From: Microtetraspora sp. NBRC 13810
GTDB lineage: Bacteria; Actinomycetota; Actinomycetes; Streptosporangiales; Streptosporangiaceae
Assembly (NCBI RefSeq): GCF_030268685.1
Contig: NZ_BSRQ01000008.1
Coordinates: forward strand, 62,001-126,000
DNA length: 64,000 nucleotides
Direction of reading: 5' to 3'
The position numbers were made by a program, and so were the translations under genes. Within the stretch, counting starts at the first letter, position 1, and the number at the start of each line of letters is the position of its first letter. Shown here in pieces: positions 38,346 through 45,977 of this stretch. Below the pieces are notes generated by a model that was not told the DNA's origin, did no database searches, and saw nothing but the letters and a program-made list of their open reading frames with translations.

Positions 38346-38942
38346 TCACCGTCGAGAATGACGCGAAGGTCGTTCAACAACCTGTCTTGCCCGATACGCG
38401 CGGGTTTTGGTGCGGTTGCCGCACACCTTCATCGAGCACCAGGCGCGTGAGCGGTTCTTCGAGGAGTCGATGAAGGCCCACTGGCAGGTGCTCTCGGCGC
38501 ACACCTTGAGCCGTGGCCAGGCGCCCTCGGCGTGCGCTCCGGCCACCGCCGCGGCGATCGCGGCCAGCCCGCCGGCCGTCCCGTCCACGGCGGGCACCAG
38601 CAGCGGGCCGCCCGGCGGCACCGAGATGCGCAGCGGCAGCGCGGCGAGCGCGGCGTCCAGCTGCGGCGAGAAGGGCTCCGGAGCCGTTCCCACCGGTGTT
38701 CCCGCAGGTCTTTCCGCCGGTGTTCCGGCGCGGTCGTGGTGGTGGCGCAGGGTCGTGCGCAGGCCCTCGCGCAGGCCCACGGCGAGGGCGAGGTCCTCCT
38801 CCCCGGCCCGGTCGTCGGCGGAGACGAGGCCGCGCTCCCGCAGCCAGACGGCGAGTTCGGCGGGAGAGGCCAGCTCGTCCGAGTCGGCCTCGACGTCGTA
38901 GGTGTTCACGAAGTCGCGCACCAACTCCGCGGCGGTCGTCAT
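38346..38942 (-). CDS. CGNR zinc-finger transcription factor (ABATE domain)
   Basis: A 198-residue regulator. The N-terminal 130 residues form an ABATE-type domain (LVRDFVNTYDVEAD, then LREGLRTTLRHHHDRA). The C-terminal CGNR finger has four Cys, in CAESTCQWAFIDSSKNRSRAW and CSMKVCGNRTKTRAYRAR. This class is thought to bind DNA as a repressor of small catabolic or stress genes. It is divergent from the monooxygenase-like gene at 39031, a likely target, with an 88-base gap. TAGGCT six bases before the ATG suggests a leaderless start. Confidence 0.87.
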   Translation of the reverse strand: MTTAAELVRDFVNTYDVEADSDELASPAELAVWLRERGLVSADDRAGEEDLALAVGLREGLRTTLRHHHDRAGTPAERPAGTPVGTAPEPFSPQLDAALAALPLRISVPPGGPLLVPAVDGTAGGLAAIAAAVAGAHAEGAWPRLKVCAESTCQWAFIDSSKNRSRAWCSMKVCGNRTKTRAYRARQVVERPSRHSRR

Positions 38943-39030
38943 GACACCAGCCTATGCCATTAGGGGGTTGCACCTCTTCGCGACACCGCCATAAGGTCTT
39001 GGCCGGTGTCTGAGAGAAAGGGATGTAAAC

Positions 39031-39336
39031 GTGATCATGCGAACCTGGCGCGGCTGGACCCGCAGTGAGGACGCCGACGCCTACGAGGGCTACCTCCTGC
39101 GCACCGGCTACGCCGACTACACCGCCGTCCCCGGCAATCGGGGGGCGTGCTTCACCCGGCGCGAGGAGGACGGCAGGACCGAGTTCCTGCTGACCTCGCT
39201 GTGGGACTCCTGGGAGGCCGTCAGAGCCTTCGCGGGCGACGAGCCCGGACGTGCCGTGTTCTACCCCGAGGACGACCGCTACCTCGTCGACCGCGAGCTC
39301 ACCGTCGGCCACTACACCGTCTTCGCGCAGGCGTAG
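39031..39336 (+). CDS. ABM-like (dimeric alpha-beta barrel) protein
   Basis: A 101-residue protein of the antibiotic-biosynthesis-monooxygenase-like fold. It begins MRTWRGWTRSEDADAYEGYL and contains GNRGACFTRREEDGRTEFLLTSLWDSWEAVRAFAG, the central strands of the ferredoxin-like barrel. Most members act as small oxygenases or stress proteins, and no cofactor residue can be named. GTG 39031 follows AGAAAGGGATG; an ATG two codons later is possible. It is divergent from the CGNR regulator and convergent with the MocR gene, four bases away. Confidence 0.8.
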   Translation: MIMRTWRGWTRSEDADAYEGYLLRTGYADYTAVPGNRGACFTRREEDGRTEFLLTSLWDSWEAVRAFAGDEPGRAVFYPEDDRYLVDRELTVGHYTVFAQA

Positions 39337-39340
39337 CGGG

Positions 39341-40750
39341 CTAGACCGCGTCCGCGTGGCCATGGAAGGCGGCGGCCAGGCGGCGCACCCCCTCGGTCAG
39401 CTCGGCGACGTGGGCGGCGGCGATGTGGGTGACCCTGATCCGGGGGCCCGGCGGCTCGGCGGGGTAGTGGATGCGGCCGGGGCTGACCACGACCCCCGCC
39501 CGCCTCGCGTCCTCCACCAGGGCCGCCTCGTCCGTCTCCGGCGGCAGCCGTACCCACAGGTGCAGGCCGCCCGGCGGGACGAGGTGGATCTCGGCCTCGG
39601 GCAGCCGGGCGGCGAGCGCGGCGGCGAGCGCGTCGCGCCGCGTCGCGATCTCGCCGCCGATGCCGGCGACGTGACGCCGCCAGGCCGGTGAGCCGGTCAG
39701 CTCCACCACGGTCTCCTGCAACGGCCGGGCGACGAAGAACGAGTCCACGACCTGGCTCGCCCGCAGCCGCCTCGCCGCCGGGCCGCGCGCGACCAGCCCC
39801 GCCACCCGCACGCTCGGCGCCAGGATCTTGCTGAGCGAGTTGACGTACACGACCGTGCCGTGCGCGTCCAGCGACACCATCGGCGGCGGCACCGGGCCCG
39901 CCGTGAGGTACCGCGCGTAGTCGTCCTCGATCACGAACGCGCCCGCCGCCCGCGCCACCGCGAGCACCTGCTCGCGCCGCTCCAGGGGCAGCACCGCGCC
40001 CGTCGGGTTGTGCAACGTCGGCTGGCAGTAGAACAACCGGGACCCGGTGACGGCGAACGCCTCGGCGAGCAGATCCGGCCGCACCCCGTCGCGGTCCATG
40101 GGTACGGCTCGCGCCCGCAGCCCCGCGACCCGGGCGGCGGCCAGCGCGCCCGGGTAGGTCGGGGTCTCCACCAGCACCGGCGTGCCCGGCGCGGCCAGCG
40201 CGCGGAAGGCGTGCGCGAGCGCGGCCTGCCCGCCGCCGGTGACCAGCACGTCCGCCGCCGTGACGTCGCCGCCCGCCTCCCCGGCGAACCACCGCCGCAG
40301 CTCGGGCACCCCCGACAGCGGCGGCACCGACCACGCGTCCGGCCGGTGCACCGCCCGCGACGCGGCCCCCGCCAGCGCCCTAGCCGGTCGCAGGCTCGGA
40401 TGCGCGTAACCGCTCGCCAGCAGGACGACCCCCTCCGGTGGCTGCGCGAGCAGGCAGCCGACCTCGGTGTCGTCCACCACCCGCTCGCTCAGGGCGACGG
40501 TCTGCCAGGACAGGTCCGGCGCCTCGGCGGCGGGCGCCGGCGAGTGCGCCACGAACGTCCCGCTCCCCGGCCGCGTCACCACCCGCCCCTCCGCCGCGAG
40601 CTGCCCCAGTGCCCGCGACACGGTCACCGGGCTCACCCCGTGCACCCGCATCAACTCCCGGCTCGAAGGCAGCCGATCCCCAGGCCGCAGCCGCGCCACC
40701 TCATCCCGCAGCACCCCGGCCAAATGCCCGATACTGCTATCCTTTTTCAT
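39341..40750 (-). CDS. MocR-type GntR regulator with aminotransferase-like domain
   Basis: A 469-residue fusion of a GntR winged helix (about 5-70, LPSSRELMRVHGVSPVTVSRAL) and a fold-type I PLP domain (about 105-465). The PLP Lys is in VNSLSKILAPSVRVAG, preceded by IEDDYARYL and QPTLHNPTG, all as in MocR/PdxR. It probably senses a PLP or amine ligand and controls the divergent EamA exporter gene. ATG 40750 is chosen by homology; the frame continues to 40927 through tandem-repeat DNA without coding sense. Confidence 0.9.
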   Translation of the reverse strand: MKKDSSIGHLAGVLRDEVARLRPGDRLPSSRELMRVHGVSPVTVSRALGQLAAEGRVVTRPGSGTFVAHSPAPAAEAPDLSWQTVALSERVVDDTEVGCLLAQPPEGVVLLASGYAHPSLRPARALAGAASRAVHRPDAWSVPPLSGVPELRRWFAGEAGGDVTAADVLVTGGGQAALAHAFRALAAPGTPVLVETPTYPGALAAARVAGLRARAVPMDRDGVRPDLLAEAFAVTGSRLFYCQPTLHNPTGAVLPLERREQVLAVARAAGAFVIEDDYARYLTAGPVPPPMVSLDAHGTVVYVNSLSKILAPSVRVAGLVARGPAARRLRASQVVDSFFVARPLQETVVELTGSPAWRRHVAGIGGEIATRRDALAAALAARLPEAEIHLVPPGGLHLWVRLPPETDEAALVEDARRAGVVVSPGRIHYPAEPPGPRIRVTHIAAAHVAELTEGVRRLAAAFHGHADAV

Positions 40751-40774
40751 GAAAGACGAGAGTAGCGCTATCCT
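40736..40774. promoter_or_regulatory. direct repeats over the MocR start region
   Basis: GCTATCCT occurs at 40736-40743 and 40767-40774, 31 bases apart (three helical turns), around the MocR start. MocR regulators often bind such direct repeats. Binding is inferred, not shown. Confidence 0.35.
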
Positions 40775-40834
40775 CCCCGAACCGATAACACCACCCCACC
40801 CCCCGAACAAGGCCCTCCCAGCCTCCAAGGACCA

Positions 40835-40950
40835 CCACGAAGGCCAGAAACCCGCCCCCAACCCCACCCACCACAACAAGCGCCACGAAGGCCAGGAACC
40901 GGCACCCAACGCCACACACAACGACAAACGCCACGAAGGCCAGGAGCCGG
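40835..40950. repeat. 48-base tandem repeat, about 2.4 copies
   Basis: The element CCACGAAGGCCAG begins at 40835, 40883 and 40931, exactly 48 bases apart, with the following bases largely kept (CCCAACNCCACNCACNACNANAAR). It lies between the divergent MocR and EamA genes. In one frame it would encode a 16-residue repeat (HEGQEPAPN..) fused to the exporter, but that frame lacks a ribosome site. It is best seen as intergenic minisatellite DNA. Confidence 0.75.
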
Positions 40951-41012
40951 CGCGGGGTGTTTTCCCTCTTTCCCCTCTTCGCGGTGGGCGTCAGGCGGGG
41001 AAGTCGCGGACG

Positions 41013-41888
41013 GTGTGGCGGGGGAGTGCGCTGGCGGCGCTGGGGGTGGTGGGGTTCTCGGGATCGTTCCCCGGGACGGTGTTCGCCTTGCGCGGGTTCG
41101 ACCCGTATCTCATCTCGGTGGGCAGGGCGGCGGTGGCGGCCGGCATCGCGCTGGGGTGCCTGCTCGTGACGCGTGCGCCGCTGCTGCCGCCGCGCCGGGA
41201 CGTGGGATCGTACATCGTGATCGCCTTCGGGATCGTCGTAGGATTCCCGCTGTTCAGCGGGCTCGCGCTGGACGCGGGGTCGAGCAGCGCGCACGCGGCC
41301 GTCGTCACGGGGCTGCTGCCGGCGGCGACGGCGGTGTTCGCGGTGCTGCGGGCGGGGGAACGGCCGCGCGGGGCGTTCTGGGTGGCGTGCGCGGCGGGTG
41401 CGGCGTGCGTCACCGTGTTCGCGGTCAACCGCGGCGGCGGCCACCTCACCGGGGCCGACCTGCTCCTCCTGGCCGCGCTGCTGTCCGCGGCCGTCGGCTA
41501 CACCGAGGGCGGACGGCTGGCCAGGGAGACGCCCGGCTGGCGGGTCATCTCCTACACCCTCGTCCTGTCGGCCCCGATCACCATCCCGGTCACCGCCGTC
41601 CTCGCGGTCGTCACCGGCCCGCATCCCACCGGCCCCGCGCTCGCCGGCTTCGCCTACGTGAGCCTGGTGTCGATGTTCCTCGGCTTCATCCCGTGGTACG
41701 CGGGCCTGGCGCTCGGCGGCATCGCCAGGGCGGGCCAGCTCCAACTCGCCCAGCCGCTGCTCACCGTGGTGTGGTCGTGGCTCCTGCTGCACGAGGAGGT
41801 CGGCCCGGTCACTCTCGTCGCGGCACTCGCCGTACTCGTCTGCGTCGCCGCCACCCAGCGCTCGCGTACCGCCGCCCCCCGGCCCTGA
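41013..41888 (+). CDS. EamA/DMT family transporter
   Basis: A 291-residue membrane protein of the drug/metabolite transporter family, with two EamA repeats and about ten helices. It starts LAALGVVGFSGSFPGTVFALRGFDPYL and has the second repeat from LLLLAALLSAAVGYTEGGRLA. It is expected to export small metabolites or amino acids. GTG 41013 is chosen because the first helix starts at once; the upstream repeat frame would add about 88 hydrophilic residues. It is divergent from the MocR regulator, a common pair. Confidence 0.85.
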   Translation: MWRGSALAALGVVGFSGSFPGTVFALRGFDPYLISVGRAAVAAGIALGCLLVTRAPLLPPRRDVGSYIVIAFGIVVGFPLFSGLALDAGSSSAHAAVVTGLLPAATAVFAVLRAGERPRGAFWVACAAGAACVTVFAVNRGGGHLTGADLLLLAALLSAAVGYTEGGRLARETPGWRVISYTLVLSAPITIPVTAVLAVVTGPHPTGPALAGFAYVSLVSMFLGFIPWYAGLALGGIARAGQLQLAQPLLTVVWSWLLLHEEVGPVTLVAALAVLVCVAATQRSRTAAPRP

Positions 41889-41895
41889 GGCGGCT

Positions 41896-42143
41896 TCACC
41901 CGCCCGGCGTGCCGAACTCCGGACCGAACTCCTGGACAAGGCCGGGAAGGCGCGCGCAGACGTGGTCGCCGAACGCACGAACGGCCGCGGTGAGCCGATC
42001 GGCGGCAGGCCAGCACGGGCCGACCGTGCGAAAGACCGGCGGCGACAGCGAACCTCGACAACGCCCCCGCCCCCGCCCCCGTCCACGGATGCCGGAACGC
42101 CGGAACGGGGGAGCAGGGCCACGCCGAGCCTCGCCACGCACAA
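41896..42143 (-). pseudogene. LysR regulator remnant, frameshifted
   Basis: On the minus strand 42143-42090 reads LCVARLGVALLPRSGVPAS, very like the LysR substrate-domain element VAAGLGVALLPR. The next sensible part is in another frame, from about 42051 to the stop at 41896 (FRTVGPCWPAADRLTAAVRAF..), like a LysR C-terminal end. Between them lies a CCCCCG run at 42063-42081. No helix-turn-helix is found upstream in 42144-42216. It fills the otherwise gene-free 41889-42216 and is read as a decayed LysR gene beside EamA. Confidence 0.5.
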
Positions 42144-42216
42144 CCCGCGCACCCTCCGCCGCCCGCGGCGCACCGCGGCATCTCGCCGACCTCACCGCCG
42201 CTCGGCGGAGTTGCGG

Positions 42217-42714
42217 CTAGGCGTCGTCCTCGCGGTCGACCGGCCATTTCTCCGGCAGGGATGCGAAGCTTCCCAGTTGCGGGACCGTGTAGACCCAGCC
42301 CTGCTCGCGCAGCAGCGCCACGGCGCGGCGGGCCGTCTCGCGCGCGACCGCGTACTGGTCCATCAGTCGCTTCTCGCTTGGGATGCCGCGACGAGGTTTG
42401 ATGGCGCCGCTGGCGATGCGTTTGGCCACCTCGCGGGCGATGAGCTGATACATCGGGATGGTCCGGGGGGATCTACGAGGCGCGGCCGGGGGGCCGACGA
42501 AGGCGCCCTCGCCCTGAAGCGTGTAGACCAGTCCCTCGTCCCTGAGCACCTTGACGGCCCTGCGTGCGGTGGTCCTGGCGACGCCGAACCGCTCCTGGAT
42601 CTTGACCTCACTGAGCAGGGGTTCTCCGGCCGCGAGCTCGCCGTCGGTGATGTGTCGCCGGAGGACGTCGGCTATCTGGATGTAGCGATAGGTGTCGGCC
42701 TCGTAATCCATCAT
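42217..42714 (-). CDS. tandem GntR regulator with two winged helices and no effector domain
   Basis: A 165-residue protein made of two GntR DNA-binding domains. Domain 1 (about 9-75) has VKIQERFGVARTTARRAVKVL and GLVYTLQGEGAFVG. Domain 2 (about 88-155) has SEKRLMDQYAVARETARRAVALL and GWVYTVPQLGSFAS. Normal GntR regulators have one such domain plus a UTRA, FCD or PLP domain, and here none is present. The neighbour at 42799 has the same plan, so a two-domain ancestor was duplicated. TTACTT seven bases before the ATG and no ribosome site suggest a leaderless mRNA. Target and ligand unknown. Confidence 0.85.
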   Translation of the reverse strand: MMDYEADTYRYIQIADVLRRHITDGELAAGEPLLSEVKIQERFGVARTTARRAVKVLRDEGLVYTLQGEGAFVGPPAAPRRSPRTIPMYQLIAREVAKRIASGAIKPRRGIPSEKRLMDQYAVARETARRAVALLREQGWVYTVPQLGSFASLPEKWPVDREDDA

Positions 42715-42798
42715 GCCCGCAAAGTAACGGAGCGTGACGGCTCCTGACCGCCGTTCACCTCAGGTCTTGGCCTTGCCCTCCTCCGGAGCCGGCGGCCA

Positions 42799-43263
42799 CT
42801 ACTCCGGCTGCGTGACGTAGGTGCCGCGATGGCTCACCGTGAAGACGTATCCCAGCTCGCGAAGGTGGGCGACGGCCTGGCGAGCGGTCACTTTCGCGAC
42901 GCCGTACTCCTGCATGAGTTTCTTCTCGCTGGGAATCGCGCGGTTCGGCCGGAATTCGCCCGCACGGATGCGGCCGGCGAGTTCGCCGGCGATCTGCTGG
43001 TAGAGCGCCACCTTGCGGCGCATGCGAGGAGCGTCGGGCTCGCCGACGAAGGTGCCTTCGCCCTGGATCGTGTACACGAGCCCTTCTTCGCGCAGCTCCT
43101 GGGCCACCCGCCGCGCCGTCGTCCTGGCGACGCCGTAGTCGGCCTCGATCTCCGCCTCGCTCGGCATGGGCTGGCCCGCGGGCAGCCTTCCGTCGCGAAT
43201 TTGCTCCCGAATAATCTGCGTTATCTGCTGATAAAGCGGTACTGGTCCGTCTCGGTCAAGCAC
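42799..43263 (-). CDS. tandem GntR regulator, paralogue of the downstream gene
   Basis: A 154-residue protein, again with two GntR winged helices and nothing else. Domain 1 (about 6-72) has AEIEADYGVARTTARRVAQEL and GLVYTIQGEGTFVG. Domain 2 (about 82-150) has SEKKLMQEYGVAKVTARQAVAHL and GYVFTVSHRGTYVT. Each domain is closer to its counterpart in the neighbour than to its own partner. GTG 43263 is preferred: TATGAT lies six bases upstream and TTGTGT 18 bases before that, so the mRNA is probably leaderless. The frame to 43443 runs through the promoter and is not coding. Confidence 0.82.
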   Translation of the reverse strand: MLDRDGPVPLYQQITQIIREQIRDGRLPAGQPMPSEAEIEADYGVARTTARRVAQELREEGLVYTIQGEGTFVGEPDAPRMRRKVALYQQIAGELAGRIRAGEFRPNRAIPSEKKLMQEYGVAKVTARQAVAHLRELGYVFTVSHRGTYVTQPE

Positions 43264-43269
43264 GCTCGG

Positions 43270-43299
43270 ATCATAGAGCAATCGGGCATGACTACACAA
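43270..43299 (-). promoter_or_regulatory. promoter of the tandem-GntR gene at 42799
   Basis: On the minus strand TTGTGT (43299-43294) and TATGAT (43275-43270) are 18 bases apart. The expected transcription start falls on or beside the GTG at 43263, giving a leaderless mRNA. Confidence 0.6.
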
Positions 43300-43320
43300 A
43301 AGGTACCGACTACTAGGCGT

Positions 43321-43385
43321 TCTAGATACAAGTCGTAGACCAGTTGTGACGAGTAGCTCTTTATGTGATAGCCATGACTTATAGT
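43321..43385 (+). promoter_or_regulatory. shared control region and -10 element of the 100-aa gene
   Basis: TATAGT at 43380-43385 lies seven bases before the GTG at 43393, the spacing of a leaderless start; no convincing -35 is seen. Upstream in the same AT-richer stretch are TCTAGAT (43321) and TAGACCAGTTG (about 43336). The latter is like one half of the DasR/HutC-type site, so GntR proteins may act here. Confidence 0.45.
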
Positions 43386-43392
43386 TCTGCGG

Positions 43393-43695
43393 GTGGGGAG
43401 TTCGAAGGAAGACAATCAGCACCGTTGTGCGGGCAGCATCCACGTGCTACCGCGGGACTCCTGTTGCCAGATCTACTGGCAGGAGTCCCGGCCTCGGGCC
43501 GACAGGGTGCGGATCAAGGCGTACACCTGCGACTGCCAACCGACGTTCTACGAGCTCTGCCAGGCGGGCGGCCTGCTCTACATCCGCCGAACCAGCCGGG
43601 AGAGGAGGCGGGTGACGGTGCACGAGACGGTGTGGATGGTGGCCCGGGACGGCGAGCAGTTATGGACCCAGCTGATCACGGGACAGGTGTGCTGA
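43393..43695 (+). CDS. small Cys-containing hypothetical protein
   Basis: A 100-residue protein of unknown family with six Cys, five of them in RCAGS, DSCCQIYW and TCDCQPTFYELC. The C-terminal half (GGLLYIRRTSRERRRVTVHETVWMV) reads like a small beta-rich fold. The Cys pattern could bind metal or form disulphides; no signal peptide is present, which favours metal. It is divergent from the tandem-GntR pair and shares their promoter region, so it is their most likely target. Bases 43696-43963 after it show no gene. Confidence 0.6.
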   Translation: MGSSKEDNQHRCAGSIHVLPRDSCCQIYWQESRPRADRVRIKAYTCDCQPTFYELCQAGGLLYIRRTSRERRRVTVHETVWMVARDGEQLWTQLITGQVC

Positions 43696-43963
43696 ACCCT
43701 CCGCCGGTGGAATTCCGGTAGGTCCCGGTACGCGGTAAGCGCGGGGCGAGGGTCCCAGCGCGGGCGGCATGGGACGACGTGGTTGAGACGATGCCGGTTG
43801 GTCTTGCCCGAGGAGGACGCCGCAGCCGTCCTCATCTCACGACGTCACACTTGTCATCAGCGGAAACTCCTACACCACCTCCATGGACGCAATCTTCTTC
43901 TGCCGGGGTGCACGAGCAGTGTTTTGATCTGGTGTTGGGTGCGGATGACTTGGAGTCGTTCGT

Positions 43964-45964
43964 TTAGGCGACGGGGTCGTGGCGGGGGGCCGACCAGGCT
44001 GCCCAGAGGGTGGCGTAGTGGCCGTCCGTGGTGAGGAGGGTGTCGTGGGTGCCGGTCTCTGTGACGCGGCCGGCCTCCAGGACGATGACGCGGTCGGCGG
44101 TGGCGGCCTGGGTGAGGCGGTGGGCGACGATGAGGGCGGTACGGCCGGCCAGGGCGGCGGCGGTGGCGGTCTCCAGCGTGCGGGCGCCCGCGCTGCCGGC
44201 GTCGGCGGTGGCCTCGTCCAGGATGGCCACCGGCGGGTCGGCCAGCACGAGCCTGGCCAGGGCCAGGTGCTGCGCCTGGGTGACGGTGAGCCGGTGGCCG
44301 CCGTCGCCCACCACTGTGGCCATGCCGTCGGGCAGGGCGTCGACCCAGGCCAGGGCGCCGACCCGGTCGAGCACGGCACGGAGGTGCTCGTCCGTGGCGT
44401 CCGGGCGGGCCAGGCGCAGGTCGTCGGCGAGCGGGCCGGCGAAGACGTGCACCTCCTGGGTGATCAGTGCGACCGTGCGGCGGAGCGTCTCCGGTGCGAG
44501 TTCCGCCGCGTCGGCGCCGCCGAGGACGATCGCCCCCGTCGTGGGCCGGTGCACCCCGGCGACCAGCTTGGCGATCGTGGACTTGCCCGCGCCGCTGGCC
44601 CCCACCAGGGCCACCGTCTCACCCGCCTCGATCGCCAGCTCGACCTCGTTCAGCACGTCATGCCCCGCCGCGTACGCGAACCCGACCCCGTGCACCCTGA
44701 CCGACGCGTCCACGGGCACCAGCCCACCGGTCGGTGACCCGTTCGCGGAAGGCGTTTCGCGTGATCTGTTCGCGGAAGGGGGTGCGCCGGGCCGGGTGCG
44801 GTCGTTCGCCGGTGCGGGCTGGGTGGTGGGGAGGTCGGTCACGCCTACCAGGCGGGCGAGGCCGGCGGCGGCGACCTGGGCTTCGTCGATCAGGAACAGG
44901 GCGGTGTTGATCGGGCCGAAGAGATTGTGGAAGTAGAGCGCGGCGGCGGTGGCCGTACCGAGCGTGACGACGTCGCCGCGCACCAGCACGAACCCGGCCA
45001 CCAGGACGGCGCTGAGCCCGATGAACTCCGCGACGTTGAGCCGGCCGAAGAACCCGGTCATCAGCCGCACGGCGCGCAACGCCAGCTCCACCGCCGCCCA
45101 GGACCGGCTCGTCACCCGTTCGACGTGGTCCTCCTTCAGGCGGAAGGCGCGCACGGTGGCGGCACCGCCGACCGTGTCCAGGAGTTGCTGCTGCTGCGCG
45201 CCGACCGCCACGCGTTCGGCGGCGTAGAGCGGCATGGCGCGGCGCAGGTACCAGCGGACGGTCAGGAACTGCACCGGTACGGCCAGCAGCGCGACGACCA
45301 GGAACCGCCAGTCGAGCACGGTCAGGCCGACCAGGGTGAGCCCGATGGTCAGGGCGGACCGGGCGAGTTCCGGCAGCGCCTCGCGTACGGCCTCGCTCAC
45401 GGTCGAGACGTCACCCGTGACGCGTGCCGTCAGGTCGCCGGAGCCCGCCCCCTCCACCTGTTGCAGAGGCAGCGACAGCGCCCGTTCCACGAAGCGTTCC
45501 CGCAGCGACGCCAGCATGCTCTCGCCGAGCCGCGCCACCAGGGACACGCCGACGGCGGTCAGCACGCCCTGCACGATCGCCACCACCACGAGCAGGACGA
45601 CCGGCGTCGTGACGGCGGCCGGATCGGCCCGCCCCCTGACCAGGTCCACGATCTGTCCCAGCAGCGGTGCGGTGACCAGTCCGCTCGCGGTCGCCGCGAT
45701 CAGCACGGCGAAGGCCACCACCGCCTGCCCCCGCCGCTCCCGCAGCAACCCCCGGACCACCGCCCGCGTACGAGCCGTCGTGGCCGTGGGCAACAACTCC
45801 CGCCCGGCCACAGACCCGGCGTCAACGGCACCGGCCTCGGCGGAAGCGGCCTCGGATGAAAGGGGCGGGTCGTTCGGCATACCGCTTCCCAGGGTCGGGC
45901 CGGCCGGTGTGGCCGGTGATCGAAGGGGGTCGGTGGGGGAGGAGTCTGGGGTGGTGGGGGGCAC
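43964..45964 (-). CDS. ABC exporter-type subunit with intact Walker motifs, degenerate signature
   Basis: A 666-residue half-transporter: a 65-residue Pro/Ala tail, six membrane helices (about 75-345), a linker and an ATPase domain (about 415-655). Walker A is GASGAGKST and Walker B AILDEAT, both intact. The signature is LTVTQAQ in place of LSGGQ. Its partner upstream has the opposite defects, so the pair makes one ATP site from this Walker A and the partner's LSGGQ. GTG 45964 follows GAGGAGAACC, 13 bases after the partner's stop, and the iron box is upstream of both. Siderophore or metal transport is inferred. Confidence 0.87.
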   Translation of the reverse strand: MPPTTPDSSPTDPLRSPATPAGPTLGSGMPNDPPLSSEAASAEAGAVDAGSVAGRELLPTATTARTRAVVRGLLRERRGQAVVAFAVLIAATASGLVTAPLLGQIVDLVRGRADPAAVTTPVVLLVVVAIVQGVLTAVGVSLVARLGESMLASLRERFVERALSLPLQQVEGAGSGDLTARVTGDVSTVSEAVREALPELARSALTIGLTLVGLTVLDWRFLVVALLAVPVQFLTVRWYLRRAMPLYAAERVAVGAQQQQLLDTVGGAATVRAFRLKEDHVERVTSRSWAAVELALRAVRLMTGFFGRLNVAEFIGLSAVLVAGFVLVRGDVVTLGTATAAALYFHNLFGPINTALFLIDEAQVAAAGLARLVGVTDLPTTQPAPANDRTRPGAPPSANRSRETPSANGSPTGGLVPVDASVRVHGVGFAYAAGHDVLNEVELAIEAGETVALVGASGAGKSTIAKLVAGVHRPTTGAIVLGGADAAELAPETLRRTVALITQEVHVFAGPLADDLRLARPDATDEHLRAVLDRVGALAWVDALPDGMATVVGDGGHRLTVTQAQHLALARLVLADPPVAILDEATADAGSAGARTLETATAAALAGRTALIVAHRLTQAATADRVIVLEAGRVTETGTHDTLLTTDGHYATLWAAWSAPRHDPVA

Positions 45965-45977
45965 GGTTCTCCTCGGC

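Noticed and set aside
40835-40950. 48-base repeats as a CRISPR array
   Set aside because: Repeats are continuous without unique spacers and there are no cas genes.
40749-41012. N-terminal extension of the EamA transporter through the 48-base repeats
   Set aside because: No ribosome site before the early ATG, atypical hydrophilic repeat, and the family N-terminus begins right at GTG 41013. Kept as an open alternative in the repeat finding.
43696-43963. A further gene after the small Cys-containing protein
   Set aside because: Frames here are short, lack codon bias and have no ribosome site.
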